Shown in pieces: positions 16,701 to 25,800 of a DNA stretch of 50,460 bases. The notes below the pieces were generated by a model. The model had not been told where the DNA came from. It made no database searches and saw only the letters and a program-made list of their open reading frames with translations. The stretch is from Flavobacteriales bacterium (GTDB taxonomy: Bacteria; Bacteroidota; Bacteroidia; Flavobacteriales_D; Sanyastnellaceae): positions 1 to 50,460 of the forward strand of contig JADFAK010000153.1 of the NCBI GenBank assembly GCA_015665315.1, read 5' to 3'. Made by a program: the position numbers and the translations under genes. The first letter of the stretch is position 1; every line of letters starts with the position of its first letter.

Positions 16701-17920
16701 GTCCTGACATTGCCGATGCGTATGGTCACATGGACATTGAAGGGCAACTGAAGATCGAAGCCGATAAGAATCCGCAGGTGGAAAACGGCTTGCAGATTGG
16801 TTATACCGTCGATGAGATGGTGAAGGTCGTACATGGCCTTTTGATCAATCATGGAATGACAGGGAATATGGCCAACCTCGTGTACATTATCGCGCACGGC
16901 AGCAGTAGCGCCAATAATCCCCATCACGGAGCTCATGACTGCGGTGCTTGTAGCGGGCGCCCTGGAGGAGTCAACGCCAGAGTATTTGCCTTTATGGCTA
17001 ATCATTTAGAGGTTAGAAAGAAATTGGCAGCGCTCGGTTTGGAAATCAAAGACAGTACTTATTTCCTTGGTGGAATGCATGATACAGCGAGCGATGAGAT
17101 TCGATTTTACGATGTGGATTTATTGGATGATAAGCATGCTGCAGAACACCAAAAGAACCTCAAGGCTATTGAAAAGGCTCTGGACCTGAATGCCATGGAG
17201 CGTGCACGAAGATTTGCCTCGATCAATATTCACCGTCCGATTGAACAAGTGCGCAAGCGAATCAAAGAGCGATCGGTATCCTATGCAGAGCCCCGTCCAG
17301 AGCTAGGTCATGGAACCAATGCCCTTTGTTTTGTGGGTGCTAGAGACAGCGTGAGTAATTTGTTTTTAGACCGACGGGCATTTCACCAGACCTATGATTA
17401 CAAACAGGATCCTACTGGTGAGATTTTGAAGTCGGTACTCGGACCACTCCCCGTCGTATGTGGTGGTATCAATTTGGAGTACTATTTCTCCCGTATGGAT
17501 ATCGAAAAGATGGGAGCGGGAACCAAGCTGCCGCATCACGTCATGGGACTTTATGGAGTGACCAATAGTGCAGATGGCGATTTAAGACCTGGACTTCCAC
17601 TTCAAATGATCGAAAACCACGATCCTGTGCGCCTTTTGATGATTATTGAGCAGACTCCAAAGGCGGTGCTAAACGTTTTAAGTGAGACTCCAGAAAACCG
17701 GGCATGGTACGATAAAGGATGGATTCACTTGGTGGTTCTTTCACCTGAAGACGATCAGCTTTATCGATATGAAGAAGGAAAATTCGTGTCGTATATGCCT
17801 CTGACAGAAGTCAAGCGTAGCGAGGATATCCTTCATACGATCAGCGCGGCCAAGGAGATGGTGAGCAACCACATATTGGATGCAACCAAGGAAAATATCC
17901 CAGTACAAATTTACAATTAA
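13778..17920 (+). CDS. dabA: SulP transporter fused to DabA (DUF2309) CO2 hydratase subunit
   Basis: The 1,380-residue protein is about the sum of two proteins. Residues 1-420 are a SulP transporter (NFGADMTSGFIVFLLALPLS, GPAAGLIVIVAGAV). Residues 435-535 are a STAS domain (INVHFEDAILVDHSVMENL). From about 545 (HQLRHYLPGQAALKDFVHHN) to the end is a full DabA/DUF2309 domain. DabA is the beta-carbonic-anhydrase-like subunit of DAB inorganic-carbon pumps. The zinc ligands known from Halothiobacillus DabA (C351, D353, H524, C539) correspond here to C869 and D871 in FCIDDRED, H1040 in IAHGSSS and C1055 in HDCGAC, with matching spacing. ATG 13778 is preferred; ATG 13796 is possible, and the frame-opening TTG 13736 is unlikely. 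The frame is continuous through the junction. dabB follows after 8 bp. Confidence 0.92.
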   Translation: MQEDKKMSAQPKDWLEGLKENFGADMTSGFIVFLLALPLSLGIASASQFPPVMGVLSAIIGGLLATFLTGSKLAIKGPAAGLIVIVAGAVTEFGGGIIGWQLTLGVMVVAGLVQILFGVVKWGKLVDIFPLAAVHGMLAAIGLIIIAKQVPVLLNVDPSLAAGKGPLGLFAAIPEFIGNMDKQVSIIGGVSLAIMMGWKLVKQKHLKKIPAPLLVLIFAIPAGMYMNLGQSAPSHTLLKVGNIAEQIGINVSFAGLSMVGTFIKYVVMVALVGSLESLLTVKAIDLLDPFKRKSDPNKDMIAVGVANTVAAVLGGLPMISEVARSSANVAQGGKTRWANFWHGLFLLIFALFAYPLLEMIPNAALAAMLIAVGINLAHPKEFIHTYKIGSEQLAIFITTIFFTLFEDLLIGIAAGMVLKMIIHLTRGASIRGLFKSDIEVQDSGNTIDVFIHDSAVFTNYLSIKAKFEALPEGRTINVHFEDAILVDHSVMENLHHFKDDYEGLGGQVIFIDSESMESVSDHPLAAMKKIDSLTRPKPIRDGSFDEEKSLHQLRHYLPGQAALKDFVHHNSLHAYQDMEFFEAIFSASKTFGIQVTFNLNEYRKLHDQGRISSQILDRVIVETKGKEHHAEYLHSLLKKTYKHTYAPRIGRLRDQWKEQYHVNMDDRVQPRLFRIIGAYLDQGIALDHFPETDQGLLRAIRLLEEKSFTSFFRSKRVKDLLSNKDVSLKDLLMIVVGNEAYFEQYILDQQFAHKGWSGIITAIERQPDTLLYQKSIDLRDFIMLELLLEIDVMDSRFGKNWGGLALGCEVEPMDYFAPVQVGELQEVLKLWQLAFEWQYYDEVLGALSEVSQDKKEPKYKKKSFQAMFCIDDREDSIRRHFEYADKNCETIGAPGYFGVAIQFQALDSQFYEKNCPVPVTPHHLIKEVSRKNKHAVEYLHGKHSHSILKGILSTLPLGIWAAIKSIKDVINPTMRPDIADAYGHMDIEGQLKIEADKNPQVENGLQIGYTVDEMVKVVHGLLINHGMTGNMANLVYIIAHGSSSANNPHHGAHDCGACSGRPGGVNARVFAFMANHLEVRKKLAALGLEIKDSTYFLGGMHDTASDEIRFYDVDLLDDKHAAEHQKNLKAIEKALDLNAMERARRFASINIHRPIEQVRKRIKERSVSYAEPRPELGHGTNALCFVGARDSVSNLFLDRRAFHQTYDYKQDPTGEILKSVLGPLPVVCGGINLEYYFSRMDIEKMGAGTKLPHHVMGLYGVTNSADGDLRPGLPLQMIENHDPVRLLMIIEQTPKAVLNVLSETPENRAWYDKGWIHLVVLSPEDDQLYRYEEGKFVSYMPLTEVKRSEDILHTISAAKEMVSNHILDATKENIPVQIYN

Positions 17921-17928
17921 GAGAAATC

Positions 17929-19800
17929 ATGCAATATATACTTCCCCTAATTTTAATAATACCTCTTATCTCATTGCTCATTATCCAGTTTTTCAATCAC
18001 AAGGATGAAAAAGCTATTTATTGGACAGCGGCATTGGGAAACATCGTGACTATGATCACGCTCACGGGCATTACGGTCATGTGGTTAATTGACACTTTTC
18101 CGACCATGATCTACCAAGGTCCTGTGCTGTACCAATCCAAAGAAGCGGAATTTGGCATAAACCTATTCATGGATGTCTACAGTTACATCTACATTTTTGT
18201 GACTACGGCTATTACTGCGATTATTATTCGTTTTAGTCGGACCTATGTCCACCGGGAACGAGGGTACAAGCGTTATTTCAGCAATGTTTTATTCTTCTAT
18301 TTAGGGCTTTTGACTATCCTCTTGGCGGGTAACCTTGAAATCTTGTTTGTCGGCTGGGAGATCTTAGGAGTCACCTCCTTTTTCTTGATCGGATTTTATC
18401 GAGAGAGATATTTACCTGTGAAAAATGCCATAAAAGTAGTGTCACTTTACCGTGTGGCAGATATAGCTTTGCTTTTGGGTATTTGGATCTGTCACCATTA
18501 CTTCGGACACAGTATTCATTTCGACAGTCTAGAAGGTATGCAGGGCGGATCGCAAGATCATATCTTGAATGAGACTTTCTACCAATTCATGATTCCGTCC
18601 GTGTTTTTATTGGCGGCAATGGTGAAATCAGCTCAATTTCCCTTTTCATCATGGGTTCCACGAGCTATGGAAGGGCCTACGACTTCCTCGGCAATTTTTT
18701 ACGGATCGCTGTCGATTCACATAGGCGTCTACCTGCTTATCCGCACTGCGCCATTGTGGGAGGATAACATAGTTATGCATGTAATTATCGCTGGAATTGG
18801 CCTAATCACGACAATAGTTGCGTCTCTTATTGGACGAGTACAACCTTCCATCAAGGTTCAAATTGGTTATTCCTCGATAGCGCAAATTGGTATCATGTTT
18901 ATCTGGGTTTCTCTGGGTTGGTACACATTAGCTATGGTGCATTTCGCGGCCAATGCTTTTATGAGAGCTTACCAATTACTCGTGTCTCCGTCCATTTTGA
19001 GTTATCGAATTCATGATTTGTTTTATCATTTCGAAAAGCCTGTTTTTTCGCAGACCAATAAATTCAAGGACCGCTTGTATGCTACGGTTTATGTCGCCGG
19101 AATCAAGGAGTTTGGATTGGATGAATTGATGTTCAGGTATCTCTGGTCTCCTTTGAAAAAGGCAGGAAACTTCTTCAAATTCATGGAGATTAGGGCGACC
19201 TATACCATCGCTTTACCTTTCTTTTTTATGGGTTTGTATGGCGTGTACCATCAGGAATTAATTCCGCCCATCGTTCTCAAATATCTCCCTGAGTTTTTCG
19301 CTGCATTGGGCATGATCTTCGTTTTGAAAGCTTTTGTCGAGCGAAAAAGTGCTTTGAATGCCTGGGTGCTAATTATGGTGAACCAATTGTTTCAATCCTT
19401 GACTTTCGGCTTCAATGACGAGTTTGACTATACACAAGTACACATCTTCCTATCTGGGATTTTGATCAGCACCGTAGTGGGCGTATACGTGATCAACAAA
19501 CTGAGAAGAAACAAGGAAAATGTAAGTCTGAATGCATTCCACGGCCATTCTTACCAACATCCACGTCTAGCATTTTTATTCGTAGTCGCATGCTTAGGAC
19601 TCGCTGGATTCCCGATTACGCCAACCTTTATTGGTGAAGATCAAATGCTCGGACATATCCATGAGAATCAGTTTCCATTACTCGCTCTAATTGTCCTGAA
19701 TATCATTTTGGACGGACTGGTCATTTTCAGGATCTATTCGCGGCTATTTCTCGGTCAGCACAAAAAAGGCTACCATGAAGTTGCATATCGTTCATCTTAA
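17929..19800 (+). CDS. dabB: DabB, NuoL/MrpA-like membrane subunit of the inorganic-carbon pump
   Basis: The 623-residue protein has a proton-antiporter M domain with about 14 membrane segments. The key charged residues of NuoL-type subunits are kept: E144 in GWEILG and K233 in KSAQFPFSSWVP. In DAB complexes this subunit couples cation flow to the CO2-hydrating DabA subunit at the cytoplasmic face. The segment after GPTTSSA reads IFYGSLSIHIGVYLLIRT, where NuoL has a His a few residues earlier; a His is present but shifted. Its position 8 bp after the SulP-DabA gene, with no other Nuo or Mrp genes, identifies it as DabB rather than a complex I subunit. Confidence 0.9.
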   Translation: MQYILPLILIIPLISLLIIQFFNHKDEKAIYWTAALGNIVTMITLTGITVMWLIDTFPTMIYQGPVLYQSKEAEFGINLFMDVYSYIYIFVTTAITAIIIRFSRTYVHRERGYKRYFSNVLFFYLGLLTILLAGNLEILFVGWEILGVTSFFLIGFYRERYLPVKNAIKVVSLYRVADIALLLGIWICHHYFGHSIHFDSLEGMQGGSQDHILNETFYQFMIPSVFLLAAMVKSAQFPFSSWVPRAMEGPTTSSAIFYGSLSIHIGVYLLIRTAPLWEDNIVMHVIIAGIGLITTIVASLIGRVQPSIKVQIGYSSIAQIGIMFIWVSLGWYTLAMVHFAANAFMRAYQLLVSPSILSYRIHDLFYHFEKPVFSQTNKFKDRLYATVYVAGIKEFGLDELMFRYLWSPLKKAGNFFKFMEIRATYTIALPFFFMGLYGVYHQELIPPIVLKYLPEFFAALGMIFVLKAFVERKSALNAWVLIMVNQLFQSLTFGFNDEFDYTQVHIFLSGILISTVVGVYVINKLRRNKENVSLNAFHGHSYQHPRLAFLFVVACLGLAGFPITPTFIGEDQMLGHIHENQFPLLALIVLNIILDGLVIFRIYSRLFLGQHKKGYHEVAYRSS

Positions 19801-19813
19801 AACACGACTGATC

Positions 19814-20587
19814 ATGAAAATGAAAATTAGTAGTGCGTTTCGATTGGCCGCAGTTGCGATCATGTTCTTGGCAATTATGAATACGACACAAGGTCAAAAG
19901 ATTGTAGCAAATCAACAACACAGTTGGTATATGATTGGGGTCTCACACAAATTCAGTTCTAAATGGGGCGCAACAACCCTGTTTGACTGGAGGAGAGAAG
20001 GGTTTGGGGTTTCCTGGCAGCAATCATTGCTCAGGTTAGGTGTAGACTTTCATGCCAACGATAATTTGATTCTTTCTACCGGCTACGATTGGCTGCAAAA
20101 TTTCCCTTACGGAGAGCAACGTGGGGCCTATGGTTTTGACGAAAATCGTGTATTTGAACAACTCGTTTTGACCCAAAAAATCAAAGGCCTTGGAATTGCA
20201 CATAGGTATCGACTTGAACAGCGTTTTTTAGAAAGAAAAAAGTTGGTCAACGATGAGTACGTTGACACAGAATCCTTGTTTCTAAACAGGATTCGTTATC
20301 GCCTGGCCCTTAGTCTCCCTGTTTGGAAGAAGGCTTCTGGCGAAGGGAAGTTGTTCATTAAAACCTCCGATGAGGTGTTTCTAAACTTCGGAAAAGGGCT
20401 TGGAATGAATCTCTTGGATCAAAACTGGTTCGTCGCAGGACTGGAGTATGCACTCATGAAAAACCTACGGCTGTTTGCGGGTTACATGAATCAATTCGTA
20501 CTGAAATCAGACGGCATTCACGAAGAAAGGAATCACACTTTGAGGATCGCGCTGAATTATAAGATGAATTGGCATCATCAGGATTAG
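19814..20587 (+). CDS. DUF2490 outer-membrane-type protein, last gene of the dab locus
   Basis: The 257-residue protein starts with a signal peptide (MKMKISSAFRLAAVAIMFLA, cut after TQGQ). It continues with alternating hydrophobic and aromatic strands (QHSWYMIGVSHKF, LRLGVDFHANDNLILSTGYDW, FAGYMNQFVLK) typical of DUF2490 beta-barrel proteins. The frame extends back to ATG 19775, inside dabB, but ATG 19814 places the signal peptide at the N-terminus. It is cotranscribed with dabAB to judge from the 13-bp gap and the terminators that follow. Function is unknown; it may be an outer-membrane component. Confidence 0.8.
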   Translation: MKMKISSAFRLAAVAIMFLAIMNTTQGQKIVANQQHSWYMIGVSHKFSSKWGATTLFDWRREGFGVSWQQSLLRLGVDFHANDNLILSTGYDWLQNFPYGEQRGAYGFDENRVFEQLVLTQKIKGLGIAHRYRLEQRFLERKKLVNDEYVDTESLFLNRIRYRLALSLPVWKKASGEGKLFIKTSDEVFLNFGKGLGMNLLDQNWFVAGLEYALMKNLRLFAGYMNQFVLKSDGIHEERNHTLRIALNYKMNWHHQD

Positions 20588-20617
20588 TCAACCGAGAACA
20601 AAGATGAACATCGTAAG

Positions 20618-20644
20618 GATGTCGACCTGTGGACGACATCTTTT
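20618..20644 (+). terminator. Terminator-like hairpin after the dab locus, first
   Basis: GATGTCG (20618-20624) and CGACATC (20634-20640), with a 9-nt loop, are followed by TTTT, 30 bp after the DUF2490 stop. Confidence 0.55.
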
Positions 20645-20658
20645 CCTAGAATATTGGT

Positions 20659-20692
20659 GGTAGTGGTCTCTAGGAGGCCACTACCTATTTTT
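20659..20692 (+). terminator. Terminator-like hairpin after the dab locus, second
   Basis: GGTAGTGG (20659-20666) pairs with CCACTACC (20678-20685). The stem can continue inward through CTC and GAG, and TATTTTT follows. It is stronger than the preceding hairpin. Confidence 0.75.
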
Positions 20693-20793
20693 GGAGGGAT
20701 TATAAGCAATAAATGCAAATGCAATTTTGCCCTTCTAAGCTAGAATCAGTTCGTTTTCAAATCAGATTTATTGGCTCCGAGAAGTCCGTGTCG

Positions 20794-21717
20794 TCAAACC
20801 CTAAACTTCCCCTTCAAAGGCAAAAACCTACCTACTTCCTGGATGTACTTCTGGTACAAAGGATACTTCTTGGCCGATTCTTCTTCGCTGAAGTCAGAAC
20901 TTCCTTTAAACAACAACACCAAAAGAAGTGCCCCAGCGATAGACCAATTGAGCCAAATGCCCGTGCTTAGCACGGAGAAGAAATAAAAGACAATCCAAAC
21001 GCTCTGCTCGGCAGCGTAATTGGGGTGGCGCATATAGGCCCACAACCCGGTATGAGTAAATCCTACGCTGTGAAATTTGTCTACTTTGCCACGCTTTCGC
21101 TGCTGGTGCTTCGTCTCCTGATAGCTGAATTGCTGGTGATCGGCGATGAATTCCATGACTACGAATCCTATGAGAAGGGCCGACAAGACATAGTCCATCG
21201 CTCCAAGAGGATTCACGCTATTCATGGCTTTCAAAGCAGGCAATGTAAATAACAGAATCAAGCCCATTTGATACCCCGAAATAAAGAATAGGTTAAACAG
21301 CACCCACTTCCACTTGGCCTGAAATTCTGGCTTCGCGCGCAAAATGGCCCAGCGATAATCTTCCTCTCCAGTCCAAAACTTCCACGAATATCCTCCTCGC
21401 CGCGCAAAGTTATAGGTGAGTCGAGCTGCCCATAAAGTCACCAAAACAGACATTAATACAATCCGCGGCTCGAAATCGGAATAGAAGGCGATAATCCACA
21501 CATAAGGAACGGGGATAATGCTCCACAGCTTGTCGACCTGACTGTAGTTGTCGGTGAGCGAACTAACCACAAAGCACAAGCCAGCCGAAATGCCATAGAC
21601 CCATAACAAGGTATGAAGGGTTTCTTGTTGAATGCGATCTAGCCCTTCGTCAAAATAGAAGGTAACCACCGGAACCACCAACAAGGTGAAAATCAAGAAC
21701 AATACTGTCTTCCACAT
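20794..21717 (-). CDS. DUF1295 integral membrane protein (steroid 5-alpha-reductase-like)
   Basis: The 307-residue protein has about seven membrane segments and the DUF1295 C-terminal core (YQETKHQQRKRGKVDKFHSV, GLWAYMRHPNYAAEQSVW, then FKGSSDFSEEESAKKYPLYQ). The RHPNYAAE motif is the NADPH-binding-type signature shared with 5-alpha-reductases and isoprenylcysteine methyltransferases. The substrate is unknown, perhaps a lipid. The start is ATG 21717, with a good promoter 16 bp upstream. It faces the dab terminators tail to tail. Confidence 0.88.
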   Translation of the reverse strand: MWKTVLFLIFTLLVVPVVTFYFDEGLDRIQQETLHTLLWVYGISAGLCFVVSSLTDNYSQVDKLWSIIPVPYVWIIAFYSDFEPRIVLMSVLVTLWAARLTYNFARRGGYSWKFWTGEEDYRWAILRAKPEFQAKWKWVLFNLFFISGYQMGLILLFTLPALKAMNSVNPLGAMDYVLSALLIGFVVMEFIADHQQFSYQETKHQQRKRGKVDKFHSVGFTHTGLWAYMRHPNYAAEQSVWIVFYFFSVLSTGIWLNWSIAGALLLVLLFKGSSDFSEEESAKKYPLYQKYIQEVGRFLPLKGKFRV

Positions 21718-21732
21718 ACCAGAAAATTTCTG

Positions 21733-21762
21733 CGAAAATAGAGGAAAACTCCTTTCAACAAA
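21733..21762 (-). promoter_or_regulatory. Promoter of the DUF1295 gene
   Basis: On the minus strand TTTG (21762-21759), 18 bp and TATTTTCG (21740-21733) match the Bacteroidota consensus with one mismatch in the -7 box. Confidence 0.6.
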
Positions 21763-21843
21763 GAGTGGAGTAAGGTCAGTTTTTAATCGTGAACCGAAAT
21801 CTTGCTTTTACAGACTTTCACAGCAAGAAGACATGAACAAACA

Positions 21844-21883
21844 ACCCGTCGACCATCTGCCTTATTTAGGACGGTCAACGGGT
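21844..21883. repeat. Intergenic inverted repeat
   Basis: ACCCGTCGACC (21844-21854) pairs with GGTCAACGGGT (21873-21883) with one G-T pair and an 18-nt loop. No T tract follows, so a terminator is doubtful. CATTTGCCGA, part of the dispersed repeat's right half, follows at 21890. Confidence 0.5.
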
Positions 21884-21914
21884 CACTTGCATTTGCCGAT
21901 TATGAAACGTAAGT

Positions 21915-22865
21915 CTATTGGGGTATGTCGAATAGTTCAATTTGAGAGCCGTCGCATTTGAACAATCCCATTTGTGCCGTAGTGAGTAAGGTGTCGCCGT
22001 CATATGGCATGCGATACAGCTGGCGGACCAACAAATCTTCACCTACATGCGCTCGAACGCGGAAGCTCTTGGCCTCGCAGTTCTCCCGTATTTTATGCGT
22101 CTCACCTGTGTTTGGGTTGGTTTTGAACCAGCCTTCTTGAGTATGCCAGATAATACGAGAATAATTATCACACCATTTGATACCATCAATAGAAAGATCA
22201 GTATCAATGTCGAAAATTATAGGTTCCGCGTAAAGTGAATTGTGTATTCCAATTTGGTTGTAATCTGCGAAAAGGTATTTTCCTTCAGGGTGATCCCAAT
22301 CTCCATCTATTTCAAAGGAGTTTGGTATGGAATCAACTATATCAGTGCCTTCAATTATATAGGTCGCGGATTCGAAATGGCAGAGGAGTTGAGTATGGTC
22401 ATAGTTCCTCTTTGGTCGAATACCTGACTCAGGAAATATATCTTGAATTTGACTACCATCTCGCTTTATCCGCCTGAGGGTTCCTGAATTGAAGTCGAAA
22501 TACACAATCCAGTCGTTCGCCATCCACCACAAGGTTTCATTGAAATACCCATCTAGTAGTATGTCCACTTCGTTGGTCTCTCGATTATAGATCAGTATTC
22601 GTTTTGAATACAAGCCCAAAGATTGCATTATACAGAACTCATTCTCGTTTGTTGGACTCACATCCCCTGTCATATAAATGGTTTCGTCAGGTATTGAAAT
22701 AGGCCATTGAATTATGAAGGGAGGAGGAGGGGGGTATGGGACACAATCGTCTTCAAAAACGATGAATTTCCCACTTGAACAATCCGTTTCGACGCTTTCT
22801 TTTTTGCAACTCGATACTGTCACGAGCAATGCGATAATAATTCCAAGTAGTTTGGTCTGAGTCAT
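21915..22865 (-). CDS. Lipoprotein with beta-propeller-like body, coupled to the subtilase
   Basis: The 316-residue protein carries a lipoprotein signal (MTQTKLLGIIIALLVTVSSC, lipobox ending in Cys20), so it should be anchored in a membrane. The body has repeated strands of the type seen in TolB/WD40-like propellers (ILIYNRETNEVDILLDG, TLRRIKRDGSQIQDIFPESG). Its ATG overlaps the stop of the upstream subtilase (ATGA), which suggests translational coupling. A function with the protease, such as a cell-surface partner or immunity-like cofactor, is inferred only from this coupling. No catalytic motif is visible. Confidence 0.75.
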   Translation of the reverse strand: MTQTKLLGIIIALLVTVSSCKKESVETDCSSGKFIVFEDDCVPYPPPPPFIIQWPISIPDETIYMTGDVSPTNENEFCIMQSLGLYSKRILIYNRETNEVDILLDGYFNETLWWMANDWIVYFDFNSGTLRRIKRDGSQIQDIFPESGIRPKRNYDHTQLLCHFESATYIIEGTDIVDSIPNSFEIDGDWDHPEGKYLFADYNQIGIHNSLYAEPIIFDIDTDLSIDGIKWCDNYSRIIWHTQEGWFKTNPNTGETHKIRENCEAKSFRVRAHVGEDLLVRQLYRMPYDGDTLLTTAQMGLFKCDGSQIELFDIPQ

Positions 22866-25800
22866 TTTATCTTGATTAATTTACGGGTCATCGTTGTTAG
22901 TGGTCCGTTCAAGGCTATTATATAAGTTCCAGAAGGAATCTCGCTGAGATCCAATTCCTCGTGAGATAAACCTTGTTGCACGGATTGTGTTTGAATTTTC
23001 TGTCCCTGTAAATTGTATAGGGAAATCTCGTGGATTATTTGGTTGCCCCAATCAATCTTTACTAAATCTGTTGCGGGCGTGGGGTAAATTTTAAACTCCG
23101 CGTGGTTTTCTGCTTTTTCGACGGAAACCGCAGCGGGATTGCGGAAATAGGCTGAGTAGGCAGCCTGAAGTTCAGATGGGTTTGCGGGAATCCAAATATC
23201 CAGCGGATCTCCTTCCGCATCGCTAAGTACATGAAATGCCTCAAACGATGCTTGTACCACTATTTGACTGCCCTGTTGCGTAACCTCATAGGCCGATTCA
23301 TGGAGGTCTCCAGTGAATGAGGTTGCATCCAAGAGAGCCAGAGTTGCACTGGGGCGGGCCCAATGAAAACTCAGTTCAAAGTCGTCTGGAATGATATAAG
23401 TCTGCGAAGATTCAAACTCGAGTAGTTCACCAGTGTAGGTGCCCGTTCCAATATTCTCAAAGGGCTCTTGCAAGTTGATCTCTACATCAACCCAAATGTT
23501 TGTGGCCGCGGGCGGATCAAAGGAGAAGTGCTGAACAAATCCAACGGGCGCGCTCAAGCTAGCGAGTAAAAAATGAGTATCAAGCCATCCCCAAGCATTT
23601 TCGGATTCATACGAGAGAGTCTGTGCGTTTTGGTCATCTTTTCCAGAGAATTGGATCAGGTTTTCAAGATCTTCGATTGATGGAACAATTGGGGACAGCG
23701 TGTTTTCGATGCAGGCCTGAAAGGCTAAACAATTAGAACCAGATAAATGGGCAGTCGCTGCGGATGTATTGTTGAAACTTGAATAGTTCAAATCAGTTGT
23801 AGTGGAATAGTTTGAACCGAAGGGCTCCTCATGATAGATACAAGTCCAAATGTGGGCCTGTTGTCCTGGGGCTAAAATATCCATGTTTAGACCATGACTT
23901 GAGCCGTAGTCTTCATCTGAACTTTCCTGTCTGACCCCACTCAAACCACAAGCCCCCACACTAATCACCATATCATCCCCATAACAAGCAGGATACATTG
24001 GAGCGGTCGTTCCTGAATTCCCCCTCGCAGCCACAACAATACTATTGTTCAACCAAGCAAATTCGATTGCATCGGCCAAAAGCTGTGTATTGATCCCTGT
24101 TCCCCAACTGTGATTTTGAATGTGTAATCCATATCCATAGTCCGATTCAGGATCTTCAAAACTGGCCTCTACAATGGCCTGAGTTGCCGTTGATAATTCA
24201 CTCACAAAACTATTTCCCGAAAAGATGCCCATAGAGTAAAGCGATACCCCTTCCGGACTAGCCTCATCCCCACCAGCAATGCCGCTAATACCTATGCCAT
24301 TGTCCCGCTTTGCACCTATAATGCCGCCAACGGCCGTTCCATGACTGCCTCCGGGGCTTTGTGCGTCCGCCAAGTTGAGTCCATTCACAAAATCATGGCC
24401 TCCCTTGACCACTGATCCGTTCAATGTCCCATCCCCGAAATCTTCGTGAGCCCAGTATAAAATGTCGTCAAAGACACCCACTTTGATCAACGGTGAACCC
24501 GTCGCGTATTCCCAAGCCGCCTCCAAGCCCATACCCACCGTGATTTCGTCTGGATTTGAATCGTTGAAAGGAGCTAGACTATTTTGCTGACTGAACATCG
24601 GGTCGTTCGGTTCGTTCATCTGGTGAATCACCGGATTTACCTCGCAATATTGAACTATGGACGAGGCCGACTCCAATAGCTGCGCAACGACCAATTCATC
24701 GATGTCTTCCTCGAATACCAGACGAAAACAGGACCAGAAAGATGGTGTTTTGACTTGTCGGCCATCTCGACTTGTGGACGTATGGTGCTCCTCCGTCAGC
24801 CCCGGGAATATTTTAACTGCCGTGCATTTTTCATTCAAGTCGATTCCGCTGAGGGCCGACAATTGCCCAACCAGCGTCTGACCGACGATTTCCGTCAGTC
24901 GGCCAAAACGCACTTCCTCATTCTCGACAAATGCCATGTCGACGACCGAGGGGTCGAACTTGATCACTAGCTGATTATCCATATACTCCCCAAGAGGAGA
25001 AAGTTCGTTTGTTACTTTTTGTACTACGAGTGCCTCGCGATGATTGATTCCGTCGCCGTCTGTCCAGGTCTGAAAGAGCTTGTTCGAGCGAGACTGCAGG
25101 TGCGCACGATTTTCAAATACACCTGATTCAATTTCTTTAGACCAGATAATCTTATCATTTCTAAAACCGATCAATTGTGCGTCGCTCGCATTTGATACTA
25201 GATGTCCCACAAATTGATCGCCGTGAATACTTGCCGAGATAAGCTCCATGTCCAGCCCATCGGCATGTCCTTGAATGAACATGTTATTGAGGTTTCCATC
25301 AGAGGAAATTTCGCAGATCATCATTTTCTGGACCCCATCAGATGCCGCGCTGCCCGCTACAAAAATGTTCCCAGAGTCGTCCACCGCCACAGCCTGAGGC
25401 AATAAATCAATTCCGGGAACACTAAATGTGTTTGTCCAATTCAATTCGAAAGAGTCAGACAAACTCCAAACCACAACCGAGACGTTGTTAAGTATGTTCT
25501 TTTTGCAAACAACAATTGAATTACCCAGTGCATCCTGCTCCAACGCACAAAAGGAGTCAGGAGTCTCAATGTTGCCCTCGAGGTCGGTCTGACCAAGAAT
25601 TTCCCCCTGGCCGTTAAACTTGATGGCCCGACCTTCCCAGCTTGAACCGTTTTGATTCCAGCACAATACACGTGCATTCGACCCGATAGATTGGATGTCG
25701 ACGATAAGTCCGTCGAGTAATGCCGACCACAAGAGATCTCCTTCAATTGAATAGTGCAGTAACCGGGATTCCATGCCAGCACCTAAACTCCAACTTGCAC

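Noticed and set aside
21832-21961. A 43-codon open frame (MNKQPVDHL...)
   Set aside because: It spans an inverted repeat and runs into the lipoprotein gene antisense; no promoter or family support.
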